A stretch of DNA of 64,000 bases from an uncultured Lachnospiraceae bacterium (GCA_947564735.1 CANOEC010000013.1:1-64000); one strand, 5' to 3'. Shown: positions 6,743 to 15,349, counted from the first letter of the stretch. The notes: generated by a model from the letters alone, not told the origin. Program-made: numbers and translations.

Positions 6743-7312
6743 TTATACAGAGACATCCAATTTGGTGGTTTCGCTTTGGGAAGCGCCCACTCTTTCGGCA
6801 ACGCCGGAAGAAGAATAGAAGACTGGGGTGTCCGGCAGACTAGCAGTTAAAGTGGTGTCGGAGCCGCTGGACAACGCTTTTCCTTCGGGACTGATTTCCA
6901 CGCTGTCAGCTTTCGGTTTCTGCGGGGTTGTGGCGGCAGAGTCCGATGTAGTTTCTGTCGTAGTCGGAGCAGAGATATTTTCAGTGGATGCCGCTTCTGT
7001 CTGTGTTTCGGCTCTTTGTGCTTCTCGTTGTTCCTCTGCTTTTTTACGTTCCTCGCGACGCTTTTCAATCGTCTCCTGCAGTTCTTGTTTTTCTTTCTCT
7101 TTTGCTTCCTTCGCCTCGTCCTTCATACCTTCATCAGCTTTTTCCTTATATTGGAAAGCTTTATCTTCAAAATCATTGACATATCCCATCGCCCGTTCCA
7201 TCGTGGCAGTATCGCCTTTACGGCGGGCTTCTTTAAATACCTTTAGGGGGACGTTTGTCATATCCATGTTGGTGCGTGCGCCTATCAGACCTTCCATTGT
7301 TTTTGTGTGCAT
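6743..7312 (-). CDS. Hypothetical charged, coiled-coil protein
   Basis: A 189-residue protein I do not recognise. AAAAGGAGG precedes the ATG. Residues 1-60 form a compact start (MEGLIGARTNMDMTNVPLK). Residues about 55-105 are almost all E, K, R, Q and A and should form a long helix or coiled coil. Residues about 105-160 are a Thr/Ser/Ala/Pro-rich, probably disordered tail, ending with a short Ser-rich segment. There is no signal peptide or membrane segment. It is a single-gene unit between the tRNA terminator and the two-component system. The antisense frame over the same bases is also open but has no ribosome site and biased composition. Confidence 0.7.
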   Translation of the reverse strand: MHTKTMEGLIGARTNMDMTNVPLKVFKEARRKGDTATMERAMGYVNDFEDKAFQYKEKADEGMKDEAKEAKEKEKQELQETIEKRREERKKAEEQREAQRAETQTEAASTENISAPTTTETTSDSAATTPQKPKADSVEISPEGKALSSGSDTTLTASLPDTPVFYSSSGVAERVGASQSETTKLDVSV

Positions 7313-7465
7313 AAAGTTGCCTCCTTTTCTTTCTTGTCTGTCTTATCGACGTGGGCGAAAGGTTCTATTAGCATCATGTCTTATATTGTCTGATTGATGT
7401 CATATGCGGGAGAAATACACGGTATCGGAAAGGAGATATGAAAGATGTTCTTATCGGCGCCAAAT

Positions 7466-7481
7466 TTGAGAATTTCTTGAG
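7466..7481 (+). promoter_or_regulatory. TTGAG direct repeat, candidate response-regulator site
   Basis: TTGAG-AATTTC-TTGAG repeats with an 11-base period, typical of OmpR-class binding sites. Nearly the same site occurs at 9545-9560, before the ABC transporter genes. It lies about 165 bases upstream of the response regulator and suggests autoregulation. Confidence 0.6.
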
Positions 7482-7580
7482 ATTTATATGGTAAAATATA
7501 TTCCAAATTTATGCGAAAAATATATTTCAAATTTATGTGGTAAAATATGTTACATCATAATGCAGAAAAATATCTTTCCA
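7482..7580 (+). repeat. Four-fold AT-rich tandem repeat before the response regulator
   Basis: Four degenerate 24-26-base units lie head to tail: 7482-7505, 7506-7529, 7530-7554 and 7555-7580. The shared pattern is AATTTATGYGGTAAAATAT followed by TTYCA. The array sits between the TTGAG site and the start codon. It may be a multi-site operator or a curved-DNA element. The rest of 7313-7646 shows no gene. Confidence 0.7.
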
Positions 7581-7646
7581 TGGTGATGGCGGGCATAGCA
7601 TGGCGGAGTTTAAGCAGTGAGGATTTTGATTGGAGGGCAAATGTTT

Positions 7647-8318
7647 ATGAGACAGAAATTACTGATTGTGGACGATGAGCCGGGCATTGTGGAGATGATG
7701 AAAAGTTATTTTGAACGGCAGTACGATGTATTGACGGCATATAGCGGGGCAGAGGCGCTGGAAAAGGTGGCGCAGAACCCGGACTTAATTCTGTTAGATA
7801 TCAATATGCCAGTGATGGACGGACTTGCAGTCTGCCAAAGCATCAGAAAGCATGTTGCCTGTCCAATTTTATTTCTGACGGCGAGGGTGGAGTCCTCCGA
7901 TAAGATTATCGGGTTTCAGTCGGGAGCGGACGACTATATTGTAAAGCCGTTTGATTTAGATGAGCTGGCAGCGCGGGTAGCGGCACACCTGCGTCGGGAG
8001 AAGCGGCGTCAGGAGAATGGAAGCGTGCGCTTTTTCGGCGAGGTGGCAATTGACTATCTGGGAAGAACGGTAACTATCGGTGGTGCGGAAATCTCTCTGT
8101 CCAGAAAAGAATTTGATATCGTGGAGCTTCTTTCACTAAATGCGGGACAGGTGTTTGACAGAGAGAGGATTTATGAACGGGTGTGGGGAATCGACGGCGA
8201 CGGAAACAGTGATACGGTTATGGAGCACATTCGCAAAATCCGCGCAAAATTGGCGGGGCATACGATGCACAGCTATATTGATACGGTCTGGGGGTGCGGG
8301 TACAAATGGAACGGATGA
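7647..8318 (+). CDS. OmpR/PhoB-family response regulator
   Basis: A 223-residue protein with a receiver domain (acidic Asp9-Asp10, phosphoacceptor Asp51 in LLDINMP, Thr78, Lys100 in VKPFD) and a C-terminal winged helix from about residue 125 (SRKEFDIVELL, VWGIDGDGNSDTVMEHI). Phosphorylated protein should bind DNA as a tandem dimer. GGAGGG lies 9 bases before the ATG at 7647; the ATG six bases earlier is too close to it. The histidine kinase start overlaps its stop. The shared TTGAG repeats suggest it controls its own operon and the ABC transporter downstream. Confidence 0.93.
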   Translation: MRQKLLIVDDEPGIVEMMKSYFERQYDVLTAYSGAEALEKVAQNPDLILLDINMPVMDGLAVCQSIRKHVACPILFLTARVESSDKIIGFQSGADDYIVKPFDLDELAARVAAHLRREKRRQENGSVRFFGEVAIDYLGRTVTIGGAEISLSRKEFDIVELLSLNAGQVFDRERIYERVWGIDGDGNSDTVMEHIRKIRAKLAGHTMHSYIDTVWGCGYKWNG

Positions 8319-9520
8319 AAAATATGAGTCTCAAGAAGTCGTTTTTGCTGTTATCGGTGCTCGGTATCATGGTTTCGCTTGTTATCATCTGTGTTGTCTT
8401 TGCGATTGGAGAGAAAATTACCGCAGTCTATCCGCGCGGAGGAATGAGCATCACGGATAAGGGCGTTGTGAGAGAATTGGTGGGTCCCACAAAAGAACAG
8501 CTCCGCGTGATAAATCTGATAAGCTGGATTGAAGTTTTGACGTGTATTCTGGCGCCGGTGGGGTGCATGGGGATTGCCAGTATCGTGTTTTACCGTTGGA
8601 AAATGAGAAAACCGATTGCGGTGTTGTTAAGCGGTACAGAACGAATCCGGACGCAGGACCTTGCATTTTCTATTCCGGAGATGGCGGATGATGAGCTGGG
8701 ACAGGTCTGCGCTGCCTTTGAGACGATGCGGGCACAACTGCTGCAGACCAATCAGGAACTATGGCGGCAGGCGGAGGAGCGTAAGCGCCTGAATGCAGCC
8801 TTTTCCCATGACTTGCGCAATCCGCTTACGGTGTTAAAGGGAACGGTAAAACTGCTGCGGCAGGATGCAGCGGATGAACATGCGTTGGAGCGGATGGAGG
8901 CTTATGTGCTGCGTCTGGAGCAGTATGTGGAAGCCATGAGCAGCATACAGAGGCTGGAGCAGATACCCATACAGAAGAAAAAAGTGACGTTGTCGGTACT
9001 ACGCGATGAGGTGGCGGAGATAGCAAAACTGCTTGTGTCAGAGAATGGCAGCGACAGGATAAAAAAACTGCATGATTGTACAGGGATTGTGGATGTCTGT
9101 GTCAGTGTGCGATGCAGCAGTGCGGGAAGCGGCAGCGAGAGGTGCGGTAATGCAGGAAGAAACCGTGTGGAATCCGGTATTGCAGACAGCATCGAGTTGG
9201 ACAGGGGATTGTTTCTGACGGTTGCGGAGAATCTGATTGGCAATGCCGCAAGATATGCAAAGAGTCGGATTCACATCGAGTTATCGGTTGGTGTGAAGAA
9301 TGGCAGGCGGCAGCTCTGGATGAGCGTTACAGACGACGGCGAGGGGTATCCGGAGAAACTGGTGGAAGAGGGACCGAAGCCTTTTGGGAAAACGGATTCG
9401 GATGGAGTGCATTTTGGAATGGGGCTGTATACGTGTCAGGTGTTGTGTACCAAACACGGCGGGAAGCTTTTGCTGGAAAATGGAGCGGAAGGCGGCGCAA
9501 AGGCAACGGCAGTTTTATAG
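8315..9520 (+). CDS. Sensor histidine kinase
   Basis: A membrane sensor of about 401 residues. Transmembrane segments lie at about 10-32 and 67-94, with a short extracytoplasmic loop of about 35 residues between them. A HAMP-like linker follows, then the phosphoacceptor His165 (AAFSHDLRNPLTVLKG) and an ATPase domain with ENLIGNAARYAK, DDGEGYP and GMGLYTCQ. A loop that is too short to bind ligand alone is typical of kinases that sense through a partner ABC transporter. The region between the helical domain and the ATPase is unusually rich in Cys, Ser and Gly. The start overlaps the regulator stop (ATGA); an ATG nine bases upstream is an alternative. Confidence 0.9.
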   Translation: MKNMSLKKSFLLLSVLGIMVSLVIICVVFAIGEKITAVYPRGGMSITDKGVVRELVGPTKEQLRVINLISWIEVLTCILAPVGCMGIASIVFYRWKMRKPIAVLLSGTERIRTQDLAFSIPEMADDELGQVCAAFETMRAQLLQTNQELWRQAEERKRLNAAFSHDLRNPLTVLKGTVKLLRQDAADEHALERMEAYVLRLEQYVEAMSSIQRLEQIPIQKKKVTLSVLRDEVAEIAKLLVSENGSDRIKKLHDCTGIVDVCVSVRCSSAGSGSERCGNAGRNRVESGIADSIELDRGLFLTVAENLIGNAARYAKSRIHIELSVGVKNGRRQLWMSVTDDGEGYPEKLVEEGPKPFGKTDSDGVHFGMGLYTCQVLCTKHGGKLLLENGAEGGAKATAVL

Positions 9521-9544
9521 AAAACATGAAAAAGACACAGAACC

Positions 9545-9560
9545 TTGAGTAATTCTTGAG
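9545..9560 (+). promoter_or_regulatory. TTGAG direct repeat before the ABC transporter
   Basis: TTGAG-TAATTC-TTGAG has the same 11-base period and flanks (TTGAGA, then TTA) as 7466-7481. It lies about 120 bases before the ATP-binding protein gene, where a -35 region is expected, and is the likely target of the response regulator. Confidence 0.6.
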
Positions 9561-9679
9561 ACTTACACATTACACTCTTCTTATCTTCAAGACAGGAGAG
9601 TGCAAAGTAAGAAGAGCTTTTAACGTGCAAGTCAGAAGGCATTCTCCGCATAGATTTAAGAAAGGGGCTGTGATTTTTC

Positions 9680-10363
9680 ATGAATATCAAAGCAAAAGAA
9701 TTATCCAAAATTTATGGCAGCGGCGAAAACAAGGTTGTGGCGCTGGACAAGGCGGATTTGGAAATCCATCAGGGAGATTTTATTTCTATTATGGGACCGT
9801 CGGGTAGTGGAAAGAGTACGTTACTACATCTTTTATCCGGCTTAGACCATCCGACGTCGGGGAGTCTGACTTATGATGGCAAAAATATTTACGAGATGAA
9901 CGACAAGGAGCTTTCGGCGTTCCGCCGTCAGCGCATCGGCTTTATCTTCCAGCAGTTTAATCTTCTGCCTGTTTTGACGGCGCAGGAGAATATTGCCATG
10001 CCGATGCTGCTTGATAAGAAGCAGCCGGATAGGGAATATCTGGAGGAGCTTGCAAAATTACTTGGAATCAGTAAACGCCTGACGCATCTGCCGCATGAGC
10101 TGTCCGGCGGGCAGCAGCAGAGAGTGGCAATTGCGAGGGCGCTTATTGCCAAGCCGGATATTATTTTTGCCGATGAGCCTACGGGAAATCTGGACAGCAA
10201 AAGCGGCGGCGAGGTCATGGAAATGTTAGGAAATATTCGTGAAAAGATGGGCAAGACCCTTGCCATTATTACGCATGATGCCCGGATTGCGTGCATGGCG
10301 GACAGACAGTTTGTCATCATGGACGGCATCATTACAGAGAAAGGCAGGGATATCAGATTATGA
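9680..10363 (+). CDS. ABC transporter ATP-binding protein (MacB/LolD type)
   Basis: A 227-residue ATPase with Walker A GPSGSGKST (residues 39-47), Q loop FIFQQFNLLP, signature LSGGQQQRVAIARAL, Walker B IIFADEPTGNLDS and a switch His (ITHD). It matches the family that partners FtsX-type permeases in antimicrobial peptide resistance or lipoprotein handling. The permease gene overlaps its stop codon by ATGA. The two-component system just upstream fits a peptide-sensing and export unit. Confidence 0.95.
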   Translation: MNIKAKELSKIYGSGENKVVALDKADLEIHQGDFISIMGPSGSGKSTLLHLLSGLDHPTSGSLTYDGKNIYEMNDKELSAFRRQRIGFIFQQFNLLPVLTAQENIAMPMLLDKKQPDREYLEELAKLLGISKRLTHLPHELSGGQQQRVAIARALIAKPDIIFADEPTGNLDSKSGGEVMEMLGNIREKMGKTLAIITHDARIACMADRQFVIMDGIITEKGRDIRL

Positions 10364-12846
10364 AGAACTATTTATCACTGGCATGGAAGGAATTAAGGGC
10401 GCAGAAAGTGACATCGTTTTTAATTTTACTTGCGATTATATTGTCAACTATCGCGACCACTGCGGTGGGACAGTCCGTGGGAATCTTACAGTCGATGCGC
10501 GTGGAACAGGCGTCCGGTTTAAACGGCGATCGCTATGCGACGTTTCATCAGTTGACAAAGGAACAGAGTGAATTATTACAGAACGATACACGCTTAAAGG
10601 AGGTGGGCAGTCTCCTTACGGTGGGCGTAAAGGAAATAGAAGACAGTGCACTAACCCTTTTTTTGCGGGAATATTATGGGGATGCGCTGCAGGCGTATCC
10701 GGATATCGGTCGAATGAAGGAAGGACGGCTTCCGGAGTCGGAAGGTGAGATTGCACTGTCTGAAGATACGTTGCACTATCTGGGCATTGAGGGAATACTT
10801 GGAGATACGGTTACGCTTTCTCTCGAGGCGAGTCTTTTGATGGATGACCAACCGAAATATACGTATACGGCAGACTTTATTCTCACCGGTATTCTTGAGA
10901 ATAATTATCTTGGTTATGCAAGCGGAACGATAGAAGGGATTGTTGGAGAGGGCACGGCGCAGTCGCTCCTGCCGGAACGGTATATGCGCTATTCAACGGA
11001 TTTTAAAACGGTGGATACAGGCGCTTTTCAGGAGATTGTCAACGAACTTGCGCAAAAGCTAGGCATTGTGGAAAGGCAGATACAATACAATTGGGTTCTG
11101 CTGGATGCATTGGGAATTGATTATGCGGATAAAGAGGAAACCGTGCAGGATACGGGATTTCCCTATATGATGGCAGCCAGCGTGCTGGTGGGCGTGCTGA
11201 TTCTTCTGGCGGCAGGGCTGGTCATCTATAATATTCTCAAGGTGGCTGTCACAAGGCGGGTCAAGGAATACGGTACGCTGCGTGCAATGGGTGGTGAGAG
11301 CAGACAGCTCTATGCTTTGGTCACGGTACAGATTATGATACTCAGCGTGTTGGGGCTGCCATTCGGGATGTTCCTTGGCGCTATGTCGGCAAAGGGGATT
11401 CTTGCAGCGGCAACGGGAGTCTTAAGTCCGGAGTTGTTTATGGCGGATACGACACAACAGTTAAACGAGATAATTGCAAAAAGCAGTACAGGAGGGATAC
11501 TGCCGCTGGTTTTAAGCGCAGTGGTCACACTGCTGTTTGCTGTAATGGCGGCATATCCGTCCGCAGTATATGCATCCCGTGTTTCTCCCACGGTGGCAAT
11601 GAACGGACAGACGATGAAGGTCGTAAGACACAGCCGTAAGACAAAGAAGATTCATAATTTTGAAGCCTTTTATGCGCGGCTGAATTTGAAGAGAAACCGT
11701 GGCAGGACGGTCATTACGATTCTTTCTATTGTGATGAGCATTACGGTATATGTGGCGTTACAGAGTTTCAGCGGATTACTGGATACGAGCCGGAGTGTGC
11801 AGGAAATGCACACGGGCGATTACAGCATCACAAACGAGACAGTGGGAATTGCGCCGGAGGAAATCGCCAAATTAAAAGAAAAGGAGTCTGTTTCCAAACT
11901 GGCGACCTCAAAGCTTGCTGTTTACACGCAGGATGAGAACAAAAATATGGGGATTGACTTGGATTTTGCTTTGCAGGCGTGGGAAAGCTTTCAGATTGCA
12001 GCAGTGGAGGAAGAGAGGATTGGGGAATACAGAACGCAGACGGAACTGACACAGGAGGATATGGAGGCAATACGAAAGAAAGAAGCATGTCTGGTGATGA
12101 ATCCGATTCCCTTTTCCTTTCAAGGAGAGGAGGTGGCGTGCACACAGTTTGAGAAGGGGGATACGATTACGGTCAACGGCGTCAGGCTGCGGGTGGCAGG
12201 GATTGTATCAACTCCGGTTACAATCAATAATGCAGGCTTTGTAAACGGCATACAGATAATCGGAATAGATGCGCTTTATGATGAACTGACGGGGAACGAT
12301 AAGTATTCTGAAGTGTATCCGACACTGGCGGACGATGCAGCGCCGGAAGCCTTCGAGAAGTGGCTGGATGAATGGTGCAAAGAAAGTCCGGGAACGCACT
12401 GGCTGTCATACCTGCAGTCGGATGCGCAGATGGCGGAAAGCTTTGAACAAATCAGACTGCTGTGCTGGGGACTTATTCTGTTCATCGGGCTGATAGGCAT
12501 TCTGAATATCATCAACACCGTTTATACAAATATCCATACGCGGGTGAATGAGATTGGGATGCAGAGAGCGGTCGGCATGAGCGCGGGAAGTCTGTACCGG
12601 ACGTTTCTGTGGGAAGGCGCTTATTATGGAATCATTGCGTCCGTCATCGGTGCGGTCTGCGGTTATCTGTGCACAATCTTTGTGGAGGCGGCTGTCAATG
12701 ACGGCTTACAGCTTAGCGCTATTCCGTTTGCAGCTATCTTAGAGGCGGCAGCCGTGTCCGTGGCGGCATGTCTGATTGCCACTGCCGTTCCGCTTCATGG
12801 AATCAAGAAGCTGAGTATCGTGGAATCTATAGAGGCGGTGGAGTAA
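10360..12846 (+). CDS. FtsX-family ABC permease
   Basis: An 828-residue permease with two FtsX cores. One transmembrane helix lies near the N-terminus (SFLILLAIILSTIATT), followed by a large extracytoplasmic domain of about 230 residues. Three helices follow (around MMAASVLVGVLILLAAGLVIYN and onward), then a second N-terminal-like helix near residue 450 and a second outer domain. Three C-terminal helices end the protein. This is the duplicated layout of permeases working with a LolD-like ATPase. A role in antimicrobial-peptide resistance is inferred from the adjacent sensor with a tiny external loop; the drug or peptide is unknown. The start codon overlaps the ATPase stop. Confidence 0.9.
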   Translation: MKNYLSLAWKELRAQKVTSFLILLAIILSTIATTAVGQSVGILQSMRVEQASGLNGDRYATFHQLTKEQSELLQNDTRLKEVGSLLTVGVKEIEDSALTLFLREYYGDALQAYPDIGRMKEGRLPESEGEIALSEDTLHYLGIEGILGDTVTLSLEASLLMDDQPKYTYTADFILTGILENNYLGYASGTIEGIVGEGTAQSLLPERYMRYSTDFKTVDTGAFQEIVNELAQKLGIVERQIQYNWVLLDALGIDYADKEETVQDTGFPYMMAASVLVGVLILLAAGLVIYNILKVAVTRRVKEYGTLRAMGGESRQLYALVTVQIMILSVLGLPFGMFLGAMSAKGILAAATGVLSPELFMADTTQQLNEIIAKSSTGGILPLVLSAVVTLLFAVMAAYPSAVYASRVSPTVAMNGQTMKVVRHSRKTKKIHNFEAFYARLNLKRNRGRTVITILSIVMSITVYVALQSFSGLLDTSRSVQEMHTGDYSITNETVGIAPEEIAKLKEKESVSKLATSKLAVYTQDENKNMGIDLDFALQAWESFQIAAVEEERIGEYRTQTELTQEDMEAIRKKEACLVMNPIPFSFQGEEVACTQFEKGDTITVNGVRLRVAGIVSTPVTINNAGFVNGIQIIGIDALYDELTGNDKYSEVYPTLADDAAPEAFEKWLDEWCKESPGTHWLSYLQSDAQMAESFEQIRLLCWGLILFIGLIGILNIINTVYTNIHTRVNEIGMQRAVGMSAGSLYRTFLWEGAYYGIIASVIGAVCGYLCTIFVEAAVNDGLQLSAIPFAAILEAAAVSVAACLIATAVPLHGIKKLSIVESIEAVE

Positions 12847-12847
12847 A

Positions 12848-12916
12848 GAACAAAATGCCTTCGGCATTATGTTCGGAAGAACCCTCGGTTCTTCCACTCT
12901 TTGGCAGAATTCCTAT
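12848..12916 (+). repeat. Two-hairpin dispersed element, copy 1
   Basis: Hairpin 1 is GAACA-A-AATGCC / GGCATT-A-TGTTC around TTC, with an internal A.A mismatch. Hairpin 2 is GGAAGAACC/GGTTCTTCC around CTC. The tail is ACTCTTTGGCAGAATTCCTAT-like. It starts directly after the permease stop codon. Copies 2 and 3 are at 14211-14282 and 36867-36914 on the minus strand. Confidence 0.8.
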
Positions 12917-12965
12917 CATATAAAAATTGAGCATGCTTAATTGCGAGATTTGTTTCACAAAGTCA

Positions 12966-13008
12966 AAAAACGGGTAAGAATGATGTGACATCTTACCCGT
13001 TTCATTTT
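12966..13008. terminator. Bidirectional terminator between convergent genes
   Basis: AAACGGGTAAGA pairs with TCTTACCCGTTT around an 11-base loop, with an A run before and a T-rich stretch after. It separates the permease from the convergent DUF3048 gene. Confidence 0.88.
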
Positions 13009-13016
13009 GTCAAAAT

Positions 13017-14183
13017 TTAGTTTGCAGAATCAATCTTCACGTCGTCTACGAGGAAGGAGTCGCCATCCTCTACAATACATACCATAGTTTTGCCGGTATT
13101 TAATTCAATCTCGTTGCCGGCGTCGTCGTAATATCTTGTTGCACCGTAGTCTGAGGTCTTCTTCCAATTTACATGAATGCCTCTGCCGTTCGTGAAGAAC
13201 CAGCCGTCTCTGGTCGTGTCGTGACACTGGAATGCAAGATAGCCCTTCTGGTCACGAACCTCATAATAAGTATTCTGAATCAGGATATTCTTAAATGCAA
13301 GCTGTTTGCCGTTTGCCCGGTCAACGTGAGGACCGTCGGCTTCTCCGGACAAGTGCTGGAATCTGTCATACAGTCCGGTTTCTTCATTATATATAAAATA
13401 GCAGTTCGTCACCGGATAGGTGGGGGACATATCTATTTTGTTAGCCGTGATGGCATTGCTGTACTGTGCCAGCGTATTAGGCAGATCGGAAGGTGCAAAT
13501 TTATAATGCTGCTCGTCGGAATAGCCGTCACGATATTTTAAATCATAACCGAGTTTGTTGATATCTGCCAGAATCCCCTTCGTGTCTACATATGCATTAT
13601 CGGTAGAATTGTTTGTGTCGTTTGCGCGCCAGAAGTTACTGCTGGAAAGTCCGTCGATATCTTCTGTGTCGGGGCGGTTGATAACCTCGTCTATGTAGAA
13701 AGGACCACCGAAGTGGATATAAAATGCATCCCATTCAAAGGACCAGTAAACATAGTAATCACGGCAGCTTCTTACGTTACCAAGTCTGTCGAAATTCGTC
13801 CAGTCCTGAAACAATGCCATCAATCGGGTAATGCTTCCTTCCACGTTACATTCATATAAAACATCGGCTTGGGAAATACCGTATTGGGAAGCAGTCTTGG
13901 TATTCGGAATCATAACGGTAATCGGTCTTGTGTTGTTGACTTCTTCCGATACCCAGTCATTTGTAATACGGCTGCGGACCATGCCTGCCTCCGGGGGCTG
14001 GTCTTCATCAATTTCAGGTTCTGTCGTCTCTTCTGGCTCTTCTATAACTTGCGGTTCATCTACGTCATCGATAACCTGTTCCACAACGGGATCGGCGACT
14101 GTCTCAGTTTCTTCTTTTCCACAACCAAATAATAAAAGAGTAGAAGACAAAGCGACAAGAAAGAGTACTTTCGTTCTTTTCAT
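13017..14183 (-). CDS. DUF3048 (YerB-like) lipoprotein
   Basis: A 388-residue secreted lipoprotein. The signal peptide MKRTKVLFLVALSSTLLLFGC ends in a lipobox with Cys21. Residues about 25-65 are a Glu/Asp/Val/Pro-rich acidic linker. The rest matches the DUF3048 family: RPITVMIPNT, ITRLMALFQDW, GNVRSCRDYYVYWSFEWDA, and a C-terminal domain with KTMVCIVEDG. The molecular function of the family is not established; a cell-surface or cell-wall role is usual speculation. AGGAG precedes the ATG at 14183. Its 5' leader contains copy 2 of the two-hairpin element. Confidence 0.88.
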   Translation of the reverse strand: MKRTKVLFLVALSSTLLLFGCGKEETETVADPVVEQVIDDVDEPQVIEEPEETTEPEIDEDQPPEAGMVRSRITNDWVSEEVNNTRPITVMIPNTKTASQYGISQADVLYECNVEGSITRLMALFQDWTNFDRLGNVRSCRDYYVYWSFEWDAFYIHFGGPFYIDEVINRPDTEDIDGLSSSNFWRANDTNNSTDNAYVDTKGILADINKLGYDLKYRDGYSDEQHYKFAPSDLPNTLAQYSNAITANKIDMSPTYPVTNCYFIYNEETGLYDRFQHLSGEADGPHVDRANGKQLAFKNILIQNTYYEVRDQKGYLAFQCHDTTRDGWFFTNGRGIHVNWKKTSDYGATRYYDDAGNEIELNTGKTMVCIVEDGDSFLVDDVKIDSAN

Positions 14184-14210
14184 CTTGCATCTTCTCCTTT
14201 CTGTTCTGCA

Positions 14211-14282
14211 ATAGGAAATTCCTCCAAAGCGCGGAAGAATGCGGAGCATTCTTCCCAAGATAATCGCGAAGCGATTTTCTTG
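14211..14282 (-). repeat. Two-hairpin dispersed element, copy 2 (5' leader of the DUF3048 gene)
   Basis: On the minus strand hairpin 1 is CAAGA-A-AATCGC / GCGATT-A-TCTTG around TTC, and hairpin 2 is GGAAGAATGC/GCATTCTTCC around TCC. The tail matches copy 1 (CTTTGGAGGAATTTCCTAT). Compared with copy 1, both sides of the stems change together while the A.A mismatch and the loop stay fixed. It lies downstream of the promoter at 14304-14332, so it is transcribed in the leader. Confidence 0.8.
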
Positions 14283-14303
14283 TTTTTAAAATACCTAACT
14301 GCT

Positions 14304-14332
14304 AGTATAACATAACTAAAAAGCGGAGTCAC
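14304..14332 (-). promoter_or_regulatory. Promoter of the DUF3048 gene
   Basis: Read on the minus strand: GTGACT, a 17-base spacer and TATACT, with the extended -10 motif TGTTATACT. Confidence 0.7.
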
Positions 14333-14384
14333 TAGAAAAAACTTGAAAAAATCCACAAAACTTCACATGCTTTTCGGATTACAA

Positions 14385-14413
14385 TTGCATAATTTTGACA
14401 GAGGTTGTAGAAT
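14385..14413 (+). promoter_or_regulatory. Promoter of rmlD
   Basis: TTGCAT (14385-14390), a 17-base spacer and TAGAAT (14408-14413), 37 bases before the start codon. Confidence 0.65.
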
Positions 14414-14449
14414 ATAAATCAGCAAAAGTAAAGAAATCTGGAGGACGGC

Positions 14450-15298
14450 ATGAAGAAAGTAATAGTGACCGGCGCGAACGGACAATTGGGGCGCGCTATC
14501 AATGAACTGTATGCAGGAAACACGGAATATGAGCTAATCCAAACGGATGTGGCAGAACTGGATATTACCAACATAGATAAGGTCATGGAGTTTGTGCGGG
14601 GTATTCATCCCTATGCGATTATCAACTGTGCGGCGTACACGGCGGTAGAGGCGTGTGAGAATGAGGAAGATCTTGCATTTCGCATCAATGCAATCGGACC
14701 GAGAAATTTAAGCATTGCGTCGGAGGAGACGGGCGCTAAACTGATGCATATTTCCACAGACTATGTGTTTGACGGCAATGGACACAGACCTTATCGGGAG
14801 ACCGACCCGGTGGGACCGCAGGGAGCATACGGCAGAACAAAGCTTGCCGGTGAGAATTTTGTGAAGGAGTTCTGCCATAAGCACTATATAGTCCGTACCG
14901 CATGGCTGTACGGGGATGGAAAGAATTTTGTGAAGACGATGTTACGTCTGTCAGAGACCAACGATAAGGTGAGAGTGGTAAACGACCAAGTCGGTTCCCC
15001 CACCAGCGCTGCTGAGCTGGCGAAGGCTGTCGCCTATCTTCTTCCCACTGAGAATTATGGGCTTTTTCATGGAACATGCGAGGGTGACTGCAGCTGGGCG
15101 CAGTTTACGGAAGAGATTTTCCGTCTGGCGGGCAGGAGCACGGTAGTGGAAGGGATTACGTCGGAAGAATACGGCGCGGCGGTGAAGCGTCCGGCATATT
15201 CTATTTTGGAAAATTATATGTTGAAGATGACGACGGATTTTATGTTTGCCGATTGGCATGACGCCATCGCGGAATATCTGGCGGCTGAGAATATCTGA
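14450..15298 (+). CDS. rmlD: dTDP-4-dehydrorhamnose reductase
   Basis: A 282-residue short-chain dehydrogenase that should reduce dTDP-4-keto-L-rhamnose to dTDP-L-rhamnose with NAD(P)H. It has the nucleotide motif GANGQLGRAI (residues 8-17), STDYVFDG and the catalytic YGRTKLAGE. Length is typical. CTGGAGGA precedes the ATG. RmlA, RmlB and RmlC are not in the window, so the rest of the pathway must be elsewhere. It opens the surface-glycan locus. Confidence 0.92.
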   Translation: MKKVIVTGANGQLGRAINELYAGNTEYELIQTDVAELDITNIDKVMEFVRGIHPYAIINCAAYTAVEACENEEDLAFRINAIGPRNLSIASEETGAKLMHISTDYVFDGNGHRPYRETDPVGPQGAYGRTKLAGENFVKEFCHKHYIVRTAWLYGDGKNFVKTMLRLSETNDKVRVVNDQVGSPTSAAELAKAVAYLLPTENYGLFHGTCEGDCSWAQFTEEIFRLAGRSTVVEGITSEEYGAAVKRPAYSILENYMLKMTTDFMFADWHDAIAEYLAAENI

Positions 15299-15349
15299 AG
15301 ACGCGATAATTAACTTTACATGAACATATTTTTGTGAGAGAATAACCCA

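Noticed and set aside
6828-7397. 189-codon + strand frame opposite the charged protein gene
   Set aside because: It is the antisense image of a biased sequence, Ser/Val/Phe-rich, without a ribosome site. The minus-strand gene has AAAAGGAGG.
7482-7580. CRISPR-like array
   Set aside because: The units are contiguous with no unique spacers, degenerate, and no cas genes are in the window.
12930-12965. Small gene in the spacer after the two-hairpin element
   Set aside because: Only very short frames without ribosome sites are present before the terminator.
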